Positions 37,553-46,586 are shown, counted from the stretch's first letter. The stretch: 64,000 nucleotides of DNA from Rhizobium sp. BT04 (GCF_030053135.1 NZ_CP125652.1:3218501-3282500); one strand, 5' to 3'. The notes: a model not told the origin generated them from the letters alone. A program made the numbers and translations.

Positions 37553-38389
37553 TCAGTTGGTATTGCTGCCGTCCGTCGCTCCCGGCGTCTTGTCCTTGGC
37601 GGCGAGTTTTTGCCAGGAATTCTGCTGGGAGAGCATGCTTCTGAGATAGGCGACATTGGCATCGGCCTGCTGTGGCGAAAGCTCACGCCGCGCGATCTGC
37701 TCGGCTTCCGGAAAGCGTCCCTGCAGGCCGACGACGAGGGCAAGATTCTGCCTGACGCGGCTGTCGGCTGTGGGTTGGCTGGCGGCCGAGCGCAGGTAGG
37801 TTTCGGCGGTGCGAAGATCGCCGGTCAGCACGTAGGACATGCCAAGGTTGGAAAGGATGGAGGGTTCGTTCGGCTGGATGTCGAGTGCATCACGATAGCG
37901 CTGTCTGGCGTCGCTTGCCTTGCCCATCTGGTCGAGGATCGCACCTTCGGCCGAGATCAGCTTCCAATCCGGACGGTCCGGCGTCTGGGCGCGGCCGATC
38001 GTGTCGAGCGCCTGCTGGAACTGGCCGGCCGCCGCCTGCGCCTTGCCGTAGGCGGCCAGCACATTACGGTCGCTGGGGTTGGCGATCGCCACCTGCTGCA
38101 TGACGGCGAGCGCCTGCGTGTCGCGGCCGTTCATGCGCAGCAGATTGGCATAGCTGACGCCGGTGACGGGATCGCGCGGGTTCTTTTCATAGGCTTGGCC
38201 GAGCCGGTCCGTCGCCGCGCGCAGCTCGGTCGCGTCCATCTCTTCAACAGGTTTGGTGAGCTTCGGTACCGAGCCTGTCGTCATCCGGTCCTTGGTGGTC
38301 GAGCAACCGGCAAGTGCGAGCACGATCAGCGATGCCGCGGCACTCTGCAGGATACGATGGGTGAATGTGATGGTGAGCGAGGCAGGCAT
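37553..38389 (-). CDS. tadD: Tad pilus lipoprotein TadD (TPR)
   Basis: A 278-residue lipoprotein with lipobox LALAGCSTT (Cys near 28) and several tetratricopeptide repeats from about 65 to 245 (for example VSYANLLRMNGRDTQALAVM and SNLGMSYVLTGDLRTAETYL). TadD is thought to be a pilotin-like factor for secretin assembly in Tad systems. It is separated from the main pilus genes by the LysE-type gene and is on the opposite strand. It shares a 144-base divergent promoter region with leucyl aminopeptidase, in which CTGTTA-ACCC-TAACAG forms a small palindrome. Confidence 0.88.
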   Translation of the reverse strand: MPASLTITFTHRILQSAAASLIVLALAGCSTTKDRMTTGSVPKLTKPVEEMDATELRAATDRLGQAYEKNPRDPVTGVSYANLLRMNGRDTQALAVMQQVAIANPSDRNVLAAYGKAQAAAGQFQQALDTIGRAQTPDRPDWKLISAEGAILDQMGKASDARQRYRDALDIQPNEPSILSNLGMSYVLTGDLRTAETYLRSAASQPTADSRVRQNLALVVGLQGRFPEAEQIARRELSPQQADANVAYLRSMLSQQNSWQKLAAKDKTPGATDGSNTN

Positions 38390-38533
38390 GGCGCGTTCCT
38401 GGATTCGGAAAATCGGCGCCTGACCTCGAACGCGGAACAGGGAAAGGTTTGACGCAATCTTCGCTCCAGCAATAGTCTGTTAACCCTAACAGACCGTTAA
38501 GGAACGATTCCTTACGACCGCCGAAGGACAATC

Positions 38534-39925
38534 ATGGCCCCCTATCAGTTCATCGAGAGACCGACCCCTTTCAACACCAAGGGCGGTTCGACGCTGCCGA
38601 TCTTTGCCGTCACGCCTGCCCATATCGAGACCGGCACGATCGATCCGATCGCGCTCGATTGGGCGAAAAGGGCGGGCTACAAGGCCGAAAGCGGGTCGCT
38701 GCTATTGATCCCGACGGCCGAAGGCCATCTCGGCGGCGCGCTTTTCGGCCTCGGCACCAATCCATCCGAGCAGCCTTATATCACCGGCAGGCTCGCCCGT
38801 GCGCTGCCGGCCGGTGACTGGCACATCGAGACGGCGCCGCTGACGGCCAATCGCCTGGCCCTCGGCTTCGGGCTCGGCAGCTACCGGTTCGACCGTTACA
38901 AATCGGAAAAATCGCCGGCGGCGACGCTGATGATCCCCCGCGATGCCGACGGTGCCGATATCAAGCGCCAGCTCGCCGGCGTTTTCCTCGCCCGCGACCT
39001 CATCAATACGCCGACGAACGACATGGGGCCGAACCAGCTCGAGGCCATCTTCCGCGGCCTGGCCGCACATTACAAGGCGGAGGTGTCGGTTATATCGGGC
39101 GACGACCTGCTTACGCAGAACTTCCCGCTGGTCCATACCGTCGGCCGCGCCAGCGCCGATGCGCCGCGCCTCCTCGAACTGCGGTGGGGCAAGAAGGGCC
39201 ATCGCAAGGTGACGCTCGTCGGCAAGGGCGTCTGCTTCGATACCGGCGGTCTCGACATCAAGCCCGCCGCCTCGATGCTGCTGATGAAAAAGGACATGGG
39301 CGGCGCGGCGAATGTCATGGGGCTTGCCCTGATGATCATGGACGCCAAGCTGAAGGTCGATCTGCGCGTCATCGTCCCCGTCGTCGAAAACGCCATCTCG
39401 TCCAATGCCTTCCGCCCCGGCGACATCTACCGCAGCCGCAAGGGCCTGACCGTGCAGATCGACAATACCGACGCCGAAGGCCGCCTGATCCTGGCCGATG
39501 CGCTGGCCTATGCCGACGAGGAAGAGCCTGAACTCTTGATCGACATGGCGACGCTGACGGGGGCAGCCCGCGTGGCCCTCGGTCCGGATCTGCCGCCTTT
39601 CTTCACCGATGACGGCAATCTGGCGCATGACCTGACCGAAGCGAGCCTGGAAACCGACGATCCGATCTGGCGCCTGCCGCTATATTCCGGCTATGAAAAG
39701 GATATCCGCACCAAGTTTGCCGACCTCACCAACGCGCCGGCCGGCGGCATGGCCGGGGCGATCACCGCGGCCCTCTTCCTCAAGCGTTTCGTCAGCAAGA
39801 CGAAGAGTTGGGCGCATTTCGACATTTACGGCTGGGCCCAGTCCGAACGGCCGCATTCGCCGGGCGGTGGTGAGGCACAGGCGATCCGCGCACTCTTCCA
39901 TCATATCCGCGAGAGCCTGCGCTAA
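38534..39925 (+). CDS. Leucyl aminopeptidase family protein (M17)
   Basis: A 463-residue cytosolic dizinc exopeptidase. The M17 metal and catalytic motifs are intact: VGKGVCFDTGGLDIKPAASM (about 231-250, with metal-binding Lys and Asp), MKKDMGGAANVMG and the signature NTDAEGRLILADALAY near 310-325. The N-terminal domain is divergent from PepA, as in the PepB/rhizobial subfamily. It removes N-terminal amino acids in protein and peptide turnover. It is read divergently from tadD. The ATG at 38534 is supported by AAGGA. Confidence 0.92.
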   Translation: MAPYQFIERPTPFNTKGGSTLPIFAVTPAHIETGTIDPIALDWAKRAGYKAESGSLLLIPTAEGHLGGALFGLGTNPSEQPYITGRLARALPAGDWHIETAPLTANRLALGFGLGSYRFDRYKSEKSPAATLMIPRDADGADIKRQLAGVFLARDLINTPTNDMGPNQLEAIFRGLAAHYKAEVSVISGDDLLTQNFPLVHTVGRASADAPRLLELRWGKKGHRKVTLVGKGVCFDTGGLDIKPAASMLLMKKDMGGAANVMGLALMIMDAKLKVDLRVIVPVVENAISSNAFRPGDIYRSRKGLTVQIDNTDAEGRLILADALAYADEEEPELLIDMATLTGAARVALGPDLPPFFTDDGNLAHDLTEASLETDDPIWRLPLYSGYEKDIRTKFADLTNAPAGGMAGAITAALFLKRFVSKTKSWAHFDIYGWAQSERPHSPGGGEAQAIRALFHHIRESLR

Positions 39926-40092
39926 AGCCATGCGCGAAACGCGGTGAGGCGTTGCGTGGTCACGCGCTGCGCCTCGCTGCCGATCGTTAAAATTTTATTC
40001 ACCTTGCCGGGCGGCAATTCCCCACGGCCCTTGCATGTCCGCGGCAACTGCCGGAAAATGGAACGCTAGCGTAACGATCTTCCGGAGGGGCC

Positions 40093-40443
40093 GTGCCGAT
40101 CGAACTGACCGCCTCGCAGGCTCTGGGGCTCTGGCATGGCGTGGCGCTCGATCAGGTCCGCCATGACGACCGCGATTTGACGTTGCGCCAGATGGCGATC
40201 CTGCTGCATATTTATCTGGTGCCGCCGCCGCATACGGTGCGCGGGCTTGCCGCGACGCTTGACGTCACCAAGCCGGTCATCACCCGGGCCTTGGACACGA
40301 TGGGCGAGATGGGCTTGGTCGACCGGGTGCGCGACCAGGCCGACCGGCGCAATGTGCTTATCAAGCGCACCGTCGACGGGGCGCTTTACCTGGAAAAGCT
40401 CGGCGATCTCGTCCGCGATCAGGGCCGCCGGCTACTGATCTGA
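40093..40443 (+). CDS. Small MarR-like winged-helix regulator
   Basis: A 116-residue DNA-binding protein. The winged-helix region is LTLRQMAILLHIYL-VRGLAATLDVTKPVITRALDTMGEMGLVDRV with the wing DQADRRNVLIKRT, typical of MarR-type regulators. The dimerisation helices are short. The GTG start at 40093 has GGAGG four bases upstream. It precedes the NlpC/P60 gene by 23 bases and probably shares its transcript, so it may regulate that gene or itself. Ligand unknown. Confidence 0.82.
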   Translation: MPIELTASQALGLWHGVALDQVRHDDRDLTLRQMAILLHIYLVPPPHTVRGLAATLDVTKPVITRALDTMGEMGLVDRVRDQADRRNVLIKRTVDGALYLEKLGDLVRDQGRRLLI

Positions 40444-40466
40444 AGGGCGATCTGAAAGGAATGCCG

Positions 40467-41324
40467 ATGACGATGCTCGACCGCCGCCTGCATGCCTACA
40501 GGCCCGATCTCGCGGAAGCGGGGCTCGAAGGCAAGGTCGAGGCTTTGCGCTTCGTCGAAGGTGCGGCGGCCCGCGTCGCCGTTCCGGTCGTGGGCTTGCG
40601 CCCTGAACCGGATCTTGCGCGCGGCATCGATACCGAACTGCTTCTCGGCGAAGATGTGACGGTTTTCGATCGCGCCGACGGCTGGTGCTGGGTGAAAGCC
40701 GCCTCGGACGGTTATGTCGGGTATCTCCGGCAAGCGGCGCTGTCGGAAGGCAGGCCGGCGCCGACCCATATCGTCACCGTTCAGCGCAGCTTTCTCTATC
40801 CGGAACCGGAACTGCGCAAACCCCACCAGGCGATCCTGTCGATGGGAAGCCGCGTCCATGTCGCCGGCGAGGCGGAAGCGCGCGGCAATCGCTATGTCGT
40901 GCTCGAGGACGGAACGGCGATCTTCGCCAGGCACGTCCAGCCGATCGGCGCGCTGGATGGCGCCGATTACGTCGACATCGCAGCTCGTTTTCTGGAGACG
41001 CCCTATCTCTGGGGCGGACGTTCCGGCCTCGGCATCGATTGCTCCGGTCTCGTCCAGCTGGCGATGCTGATGACCGGCAGAGCTGCGCCCCGCGATACCG
41101 ACATGCAGGCAGCCGGCCTCGGTGAGCCGATCGACCGCTCCGACATCCGCCGCGGCGACCTGGTGTTCTGGAAGGGCCATGTCGCCGTCTTCGAGGATCC
41201 GGAAACCATCCTCCACGCCAACGGCCACAGCATGACGGTGGCGCGCGAGAATTTCGAGGCCGCCGTCAAGCGCATCGGCTGGCTCTACGATCAGCCCACA
41301 GGCTATCGCCGCCCGATCAGCTGA
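40467..41324 (+). CDS. SH3 plus NlpC/P60 peptidoglycan peptidase
   Basis: A 285-residue protein with SH3-like repeats in the first ~150 residues (DGWCWVKAASDGYVGYLRQAAL) and a C-terminal NlpC/P60 papain-like domain. The catalytic Cys is C192 (GIDCSGLVQLAM) and the His is about 238 in FWKGHVAVFED; HANGH near 251 gives the third polar residue. Such enzymes cut D-Glu-DAP bonds in cell-wall peptides. No signal peptide is visible, so it may act on imported muropeptides in the cytoplasm, as YkfC-type enzymes do. ATG 40467 has AAAGGA six bases upstream; the ATG at 40461 abuts it. Confidence 0.9.
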   Translation: MTMLDRRLHAYRPDLAEAGLEGKVEALRFVEGAAARVAVPVVGLRPEPDLARGIDTELLLGEDVTVFDRADGWCWVKAASDGYVGYLRQAALSEGRPAPTHIVTVQRSFLYPEPELRKPHQAILSMGSRVHVAGEAEARGNRYVVLEDGTAIFARHVQPIGALDGADYVDIAARFLETPYLWGGRSGLGIDCSGLVQLAMLMTGRAAPRDTDMQAAGLGEPIDRSDIRRGDLVFWKGHVAVFEDPETILHANGHSMTVARENFEAAVKRIGWLYDQPTGYRRPIS

Positions 41325-41368
41325 CTGCATAATTCCTTCGGAATCGATTTAAGGATAAAATTATGCAG
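41325..41368. repeat. Palindromic repeat between convergent NlpC/P60 and amidase genes
   Basis: CTGCATAATT (41325-41334) is a perfect inverted repeat of AATTATGCAG (41359-41368), with CCTT/AAGG inside. It begins at the base after the NlpC stop and may act as a bidirectional terminator. A related copy is at 36789-36819. Confidence 0.7.
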
Positions 41369-41380
41369 CAATTTAAAGTC

Positions 41381-42805
41381 TTACAACGTGCTTTGCGCGT
41401 CTGAAAAGACGCGCGGCGCCGTAACCGGCCGCGGCCAGGATCGCACCCCGCCCGTCCAGTCCTCGAAGGCTTTCGATAGTCTCAGAACCCGCATGTCGTC
41501 GAAGCGCGGCCCGACGATTTGCAGGCCGATGGGCATGCCCGATCGGGAGAAGCCGCAATTGATCGAGGCGGCCGGCTGCTCCGACATGTTCCACGGCACC
41601 GTGAAACCGATATGCTCGAACGGCAGGGCCGGATCGTTGGTCGGCGATGCCCATTCGGCCGGATAGGAGACAATCGGATTGGTCGGCGACAGCACGGCGT
41701 CGACTTGCGTGAACAGCCGTCCGCAGCTTTTGCGCATCTCGATCGTCTGGTTGAAGCCCTTGACCGCATCGACGCCTGAGATGTCGGCGCCGCCTTTTGC
41801 CCAATCCCCGATATAGGGCAAGATGCTGTCGCGTCTGTTGTCGTCGAGCTCGGCGATATCGCCCCAGAGCCGGCACCGCCAGAAAGTGTCGAGCCCATCC
41901 AGCATCGCGCGTGTCAGTACCGGCTGGACGGATACGATGGTTGCGCCGGCCTTCTCGAAATGTTTCGCCGCCGATTCGACCGCGACCCTGATCTCGTCCT
42001 CCACCGCAAGCCCGCAGCCGGCATCGAGCATCAGCCCGATCCTCATGCCCGACATGTCGATGTCGAGATCCATCCAGTTGAAATCGTTTGGCGGCAGGCT
42101 GGTGCCGTCGCGCCAGTCCGGCCGGGACAGCGTCGCCATCGAAAAGGCCGCATCCTCGACGGTGCGGGCCATCGGCCCGACGCAGCGCCCGACATAATAG
42201 GGATCGGCAGGAATGCGCCCATGGCTCGGTTTGAAGCCGAAGATGCCGGTCCAGCCGGCGGGAAGGCGCACCGAGCCGCCGATATCGGTGCCGATATGCA
42301 GCGGCCCGTAACCGGCCGCAGCCGCAGCCGCAGCCCCGGCACTCGATCCGCCGGGATTCTGCGTGGCGTCCCAGGGATTGCGGCTGAGAGGATGAAAGCT
42401 CGAAAGCCCGGAGGACAGCATGCCGTAATCCGGGCAGGTGGTCTTGGCGAAGATCACCGCGCCATCCTCCCGCAGCCTGGCGGCGGCTGGCGCATCGGCG
42501 TCAGCCGGTATCAGCTCCATCGCCTTCGTGCCGAGCGGCACCGGCTGGCCCTTCGTGGCGATCAGCTCTTTCAGCGTCACCGGGATGCCGTCGAGGGCGC
42601 CGAGCGTTTCTCCCTTCGCCCAGCGCTCAGCCGATGCCTTCGCCTGCGCGCGCGCCGCTTCCGGGTCGTAGAGGTAGAGTGCCGCAATCGAAGGCTCCCA
42701 GGCGGCGATATGGTCTTCCAGGGAAAGCCAGTATTCGAGTGGGGAGAGGCTTTTATCGGCGAAGCGCTCCCTGAGTTCGCGGATGGTGAGGTTGGTTTCG
42801 GTCAT
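41381..42805 (-). CDS. Amidase (amidase-signature family)
   Basis: A 474-residue serine amidase. The Ser-cisSer-Lys triad is complete: K79 (VTLKELIATKG), S154/S155 (PGGSSAGAAAA) and nucleophile S178 (TDIGGSVRLPAG), followed by FGFKPSHGRI. The family includes amide, nitrile-pathway and glutamyl-tRNA amidases; without a GatB/GatC context this is a metabolic amidase. It is the last gene after two Dpp-like permeases and their binding protein, so it probably hydrolyses the imported amide or peptide. Substrate is not predictable. Confidence 0.9.
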   Translation of the reverse strand: MTETNLTIRELRERFADKSLSPLEYWLSLEDHIAAWEPSIAALYLYDPEAARAQAKASAERWAKGETLGALDGIPVTLKELIATKGQPVPLGTKAMELIPADADAPAAARLREDGAVIFAKTTCPDYGMLSSGLSSFHPLSRNPWDATQNPGGSSAGAAAAAAAGYGPLHIGTDIGGSVRLPAGWTGIFGFKPSHGRIPADPYYVGRCVGPMARTVEDAAFSMATLSRPDWRDGTSLPPNDFNWMDLDIDMSGMRIGLMLDAGCGLAVEDEIRVAVESAAKHFEKAGATIVSVQPVLTRAMLDGLDTFWRCRLWGDIAELDDNRRDSILPYIGDWAKGGADISGVDAVKGFNQTIEMRKSCGRLFTQVDAVLSPTNPIVSYPAEWASPTNDPALPFEHIGFTVPWNMSEQPAASINCGFSRSGMPIGLQIVGPRFDDMRVLRLSKAFEDWTGGVRSWPRPVTAPRVFSDAQSTL

Positions 42806-42835
42806 GGTCTTTCGGGCTTTCGTCTTGGGAGGACA

Positions 42836-43699
42836 TCAGCGGCTCGCCTCGCGCGGGTCGAGCAGATCGCGCAAACCGTCGCCGAGCATGTTGAGGCCGA
42901 AGACGGTGAGCGCGATGGCAAGGCCCGGCAGGACCGCCAGCCAGGGGGCGAGCGCCAGATAGGTCTGCGCATCGGCAAGCATCCGGCCCCAGCTCGGCGC
43001 CGGCGGCGCCATGCCGAGCCCGAGGAAGCTGAGACCCGCTTCGGTGAGGATCGCCAGCCCCAGTTGGATCGCCCCATGGACGATGATCTGGCTGACGATA
43101 TTCGGCAGCACATGGCGCAGTGAAATCGTCAGGCGCGTATTGCCGATCGCCCGCGCCGCCGTCACATAATCGCGGCTCCAGGCCTGCAGTGAGGTCGCAA
43201 GCGTCACCCGGGCAAAGACCGGGATCATGAAGACGGCGATCGCGGTGATCGCGGTGAACCGTCCCGGCCCGAGAAAGGCGCCGAGCACCATGGCCGACAG
43301 GATCGGCGGAAGCGCGAAGATAACGTCGCAGATGCGCATCAGCAGCGCTTCGAAGGGACCGCGGATGGCTGCTGCCGAAATGCCTGATATCGAACCCAGC
43401 GTTCCGCCGATCGCAACTGCGGTGATGGCGATTGACAGCGAATTCCAGCACCCCGCCATCAGCATCGACAGCACGTCGCGGCCAAACTGGTCGGTGCCGA
43501 GCAGGCCGAAGGCAAACGGTGGCTGCAGTTTGTGGATGATCTGCATTTTCGCCGGCGGCAGCGGCGTCCAGACGAGCGACAGCAGTGCCACGCCAACCAG
43601 TAGGCCGATGATGACAGCCCCGGAGATCAAGTTCATTCGCCGGCTAAGTCTAAAGCTCCGGCGGCGACTGGGGATGGCGGTAGAAACGATCGGTACCAT
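42836..43699 (-). CDS. Dipeptide-type ABC importer permease (DppC-like)
   Basis: A 287-residue inner-membrane permease. An N-terminal helix (AVIIGLLVGVALLSLVW), periplasmic FAFGLLGTDQFGRDVLSMLM near 73-92 (the classic LGTD-GRD motif), and the coupling loop DYVTAARAIGNTRLTISLRHV near 177-197. C-terminal helices follow. It starts three bases after the DppB-like gene. No ATPase gene accompanies the pair in this cluster. ATG 43699 is used; shorter starts are possible. Confidence 0.92.
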   Translation of the reverse strand: MVPIVSTAIPSRRRSFRLSRRMNLISGAVIIGLLVGVALLSLVWTPLPPAKMQIIHKLQPPFAFGLLGTDQFGRDVLSMLMAGCWNSLSIAITAVAIGGTLGSISGISAAAIRGPFEALLMRICDVIFALPPILSAMVLGAFLGPGRFTAITAIAVFMIPVFARVTLATSLQAWSRDYVTAARAIGNTRLTISLRHVLPNIVSQIIVHGAIQLGLAILTEAGLSFLGLGMAPPAPSWGRMLADAQTYLALAPWLAVLPGLAIALTVFGLNMLGDGLRDLLDPREASR

Positions 43700-43702
43700 G
43701 CC

Positions 43703-44659
43703 TCAGGCCGCCTTTCTCATCCTGGGATCGATGACGAGATAGGAGAGGTCGACGATGAAATTCACCACGATGACCAGGCCTGCGAAGAACAGGACGACGT
43801 CCTGCATGACGATGATGTCGCGCTGCGAGAGCGCCTGAACGGCTAGCCGCCCGAGGCCGGGAAGGTTAAAGACGTTTTCCACCAGCACCGCGCCGGCGAC
43901 AAGAAAAGTGAATTGCAGGCCAATCATCGTGAGGATCGGGATCAGCGCGTTCGGCACGATATGCCGCCACAGCACCGCAGCACGAGAGAGCCCTTTAGCC
44001 ACGGCGGTGCGGGCAAAATCCTCATGCATCGTGTCGAGCACTGCTGAGCGCGCTACCCGCGTCAACACGCCCGCCTGCGGCATCGCCAGTGCGACGGCGG
44101 GCATAACAAGCGCCTGCAATGCCGGCAGAATACCGGCGCTCCAGCCCGGAAAACCGCCGGCCGGCATCAGTCCGAGCATCGTCGAAAAAAGGATGATCAA
44201 CAGCAGCGCCACCCAGAAGGCGGGCACGGCGATGCTGATCTGCGAAAACAGCGTTGCGACGATGTCGAAGACACCGCCGCGGCGCGAGGCGGCCAGCACA
44301 CCGAGCGGCAAGGCAATCGCCAGCGAAAACATGATCGCCATCAGCGCCAGCGGCAGCGTCACCGCCAGCCGCTCGACGATCAAACCCGCGACCGGGACGC
44401 CGTAGGTCAGAGAAGTGCCGAGATCGCCGGAGAACACGCCGGTCAGCCAGTACCCGTAACGCAGCAGCAGCGGTTGGTCGAGCCCGAGATCGTGGCGCAG
44501 CGCCGCCAGCGTTTCCGGCGTCGCCGAGGTGCCGAGCATGATCGAGGCCGGGTCGCCGGGCAGAAGATCCATGACGGCGAAGATCAGCAGCGATACGATG
44601 AGAAGCGTGACGAGGAGACCGGCAAAGCGGCGGGCGAGGAGTGGGATCATGCGCGCCAC
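43703..44659 (-). CDS. Dipeptide-type ABC importer permease (DppB-like)
   Basis: A 318-residue inner-membrane permease with the typical N-terminal helix (FAGLLVTLLIVSLLIFAVMD), DLLPGDPA, the periplasmic segment LGLDQPLLLRYGYWLTGV and coupling loop DFARTAVAKGLSRAAVLWRH near 212-231, ending FIVDLSYLVIDPRMR. It pairs with the DppC-like permease. The 259 bases between it and the binding-protein gene contain a palindromic repeat element that could process or stabilise the transcript end after the binding protein. Confidence 0.92.
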   Translation of the reverse strand: MARMIPLLARRFAGLLVTLLIVSLLIFAVMDLLPGDPASIMLGTSATPETLAALRHDLGLDQPLLLRYGYWLTGVFSGDLGTSLTYGVPVAGLIVERLAVTLPLALMAIMFSLAIALPLGVLAASRRGGVFDIVATLFSQISIAVPAFWVALLLIILFSTMLGLMPAGGFPGWSAGILPALQALVMPAVALAMPQAGVLTRVARSAVLDTMHEDFARTAVAKGLSRAAVLWRHIVPNALIPILTMIGLQFTFLVAGAVLVENVFNLPGLGRLAVQALSQRDIIVMQDVVLFFAGLVIVVNFIVDLSYLVIDPRMRKAA

Positions 44660-44695
44660 GCTTTCGATGTGGCCCGGCGGCTCCCCCGCCCTCCC

Positions 44696-44826
44696 TCATT
44701 CCTGTGCTCGTCACAGGAATCCAGCCACGGCGCGTCTGCGCCGTGAATAACTCTCGTCCAGGCACACAAGTCTCGCGCGCCCAAGGACTTGGGCGCGCTG
44801 GATTCCTGTGACGAGCACAGGAATGA
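44696..44826. repeat. 131-bp palindromic element inside the importer operon
   Basis: Perfect 30-bp inverted repeats (44696-44725 and 44797-44826), each beginning TCATTCCTGTGCTCG. Two further hairpins lie between: CACGGCGC/GCGCCGTG near 44726-44745 and CGCGCCCAAG/CTTGGGCGCG near 44776-44797. It lies between the binding-protein and permease genes. Confidence 0.85.
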
Positions 44827-44918
44827 TGGACGGAGAGGGCTGCGACCGGCATTGAGCGTTTCGCTATGCGGCTTCCCTTCGCTCATCCCATGCCTCTCAA
44901 TCCGCCCGAACCCGCCGC

Positions 44919-46439
44919 CTACTCGTCCCAAGAAACCCCAGAGAGCACATTCGAGGGGATCGGCTCGTTCTCCCACAGCCCCTTCAGCTTTTTGTCCCAG
45001 ACGCCAAGTTTCGGCATGACGAAGAGGTAAAGCGCCGGCACGTCCTCGGCGAGGATCTTCTGCGCCTCGCCATAGATCGCATTCTGCGCGGCGGGATCGG
45101 TGGTCTCCTGGACCTTCTTCATCAACGCGTTGAAAGCGGGGTTCTTATAATTGAAATAATAGGGATCACGGGCATAGATGTCGATGTCGAGCGGTTCGGC
45201 ATGGGCGACGATCGTCATATCGAAGTTGCGGTCCTTCATGATGTCTTGGACCCATTTCGCCGGAAATTCGGTCGGTTCGATATTCATCGTCACACCGATC
45301 TCGGCAAGCATCGCCTGCATCACCTCCGCGCTGCGCGGCGCATAGGCCATCTGCGGCGATTTGATCGTGAAGGTGAAGCCGTTGGGATAGCCGGCCTCAG
45401 CAAGCAGCGCCTTCGCCTTTTCGACGTTGTAGGGCAGCACGCCTGTCATGTCCTGATAACCCGGATCGTTCGGCGTGTAGTGGCTGCCGATCGGCGTGCC
45501 GAGGCCGGACCATGCGCCGTCGATTACCGTCTTGCGGTCGATCGCCATCATCAGTGCCTGGCGCACACGTTTGTCGTCGAACGGCTTCTTGGCAGTGTTC
45601 ATGCCGGCAACGACCTTGAGCTCGGTATTGCCGATCCGGGTGACGAGCCTGGCATCGCCGTCGAAAGAACTCATCAGTTCGGGTGCTGCAAATTCCGGAA
45701 AGGCGTCGAGATCGCCGGATTTCAGCGCCGCCGCCTGCGCCTGCGGATCGGCGATGAAGCGGAAGGTCACCTTGTCGAGCTTGGCGGCGGCATCCTTGTT
45801 CCAGTAATCGGCATTCCTGGCGAGTTCGACCTTGTCGCCCTTCGCCCAGCCGGTGAATTTGAAGGGACCGGTGCCGATCGGCGTCGTCTTGTCGTCGGCC
45901 GCCGTCTTCGGGGCGACCATCACCGAGGCCGGCCAGCCGAGCCAGTAGATCAGGCTGCCGGTCGGCGCCGAGAGATGCAGCACCAGCGTTTCGGCATCGG
46001 GCGTATCGATCGAGGCGATCGAAGCGAAGAAGCGCTTCTGCGGATTGACCGAATCCGCGCCGCGGGCGCGGTCGAGCGAAAACTTGGCGCTCGCGGCATC
46101 GAAGGCCTCGCCGTCATGGAATTTGACACCGGTCTGCAGCTTGAACGTATAGGTCAGGCCATCGGGCGAAATCTCCCAGCTTTTTGCCAGCTGCGGCTGG
46201 ATCTTGCCGGCTTGGTCGATCGTCACCAGCCCCTCGAACACATTCTGCCAGGTCACCTGGCCGATCGCGACCGGTGCTGCGATCGTCGGATCGAGGCCGG
46301 TCGGCTCGACGCTCATGCCGAGATTGAGGATGGTCTTCGCCGCCTGGGCCGGCGTCAGCGCCGTCATCACCAGGCCGGCGGAAAGCGCGGCGCCGAGCGA
46401 AAGCCGCCGGACGAAAGGTGCAAACGAAAGCTTGTTCAT
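44919..46439 (-). CDS. Dipeptide-type ABC importer binding protein (family 5)
   Basis: A 506-residue periplasmic binding protein. The signal peptide runs to PAQAAKT (about residue 37). Family 5 segments are TWQNVFEGLVTIDQAGKIQPQLAKSW-type (about 62-90), YTFKLQTGVKFHDGEAFDAA near 95-115 and GTGPFKFTGWAKGDKVEL near 155-172. It delivers peptides or related compounds to the downstream permeases. A double ATG (46442/46439) follows AGGGAA; the second has better spacing. The two palindromes upstream are likely control sites for the neighbouring LysR regulator. Confidence 0.92.
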   Translation of the reverse strand: MNKLSFAPFVRRLSLGAALSAGLVMTALTPAQAAKTILNLGMSVEPTGLDPTIAAPVAIGQVTWQNVFEGLVTIDQAGKIQPQLAKSWEISPDGLTYTFKLQTGVKFHDGEAFDAASAKFSLDRARGADSVNPQKRFFASIASIDTPDAETLVLHLSAPTGSLIYWLGWPASVMVAPKTAADDKTTPIGTGPFKFTGWAKGDKVELARNADYWNKDAAAKLDKVTFRFIADPQAQAAALKSGDLDAFPEFAAPELMSSFDGDARLVTRIGNTELKVVAGMNTAKKPFDDKRVRQALMMAIDRKTVIDGAWSGLGTPIGSHYTPNDPGYQDMTGVLPYNVEKAKALLAEAGYPNGFTFTIKSPQMAYAPRSAEVMQAMLAEIGVTMNIEPTEFPAKWVQDIMKDRNFDMTIVAHAEPLDIDIYARDPYYFNYKNPAFNALMKKVQETTDPAAQNAIYGEAQKILAEDVPALYLFVMPKLGVWDKKLKGLWENEPIPSNVLSGVSWDE

Positions 46440-46508
46440 CATGTTCCCTGTCTGGCCGCGTCGATGACGAAGGCCTTTTGCGGATAAGGTGACACCATAC
46501 CGGTGCAC

Positions 46509-46554
46509 ACACAATGACGATTTTGTGTGCCCAGTGTAGCCGAAAAAGCTACAC
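46509..46554. promoter_or_regulatory. Two palindromes upstream of the importer binding-protein gene
   Basis: ACACAA-N8-TTGTGT (46509-46528) is a good dyad for a LysR-type operator. GTGTAGC-N7-GCTACAC (46534-46554) is a perfect 7-bp dyad that may instead be the end hairpin of the LysR transcript. Both lie between the LysR gene and the binding-protein start. Confidence 0.5.
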
Positions 46555-46586
46555 CCGAAATTCGCGGGCAATGCAAGCCGGCGGCA

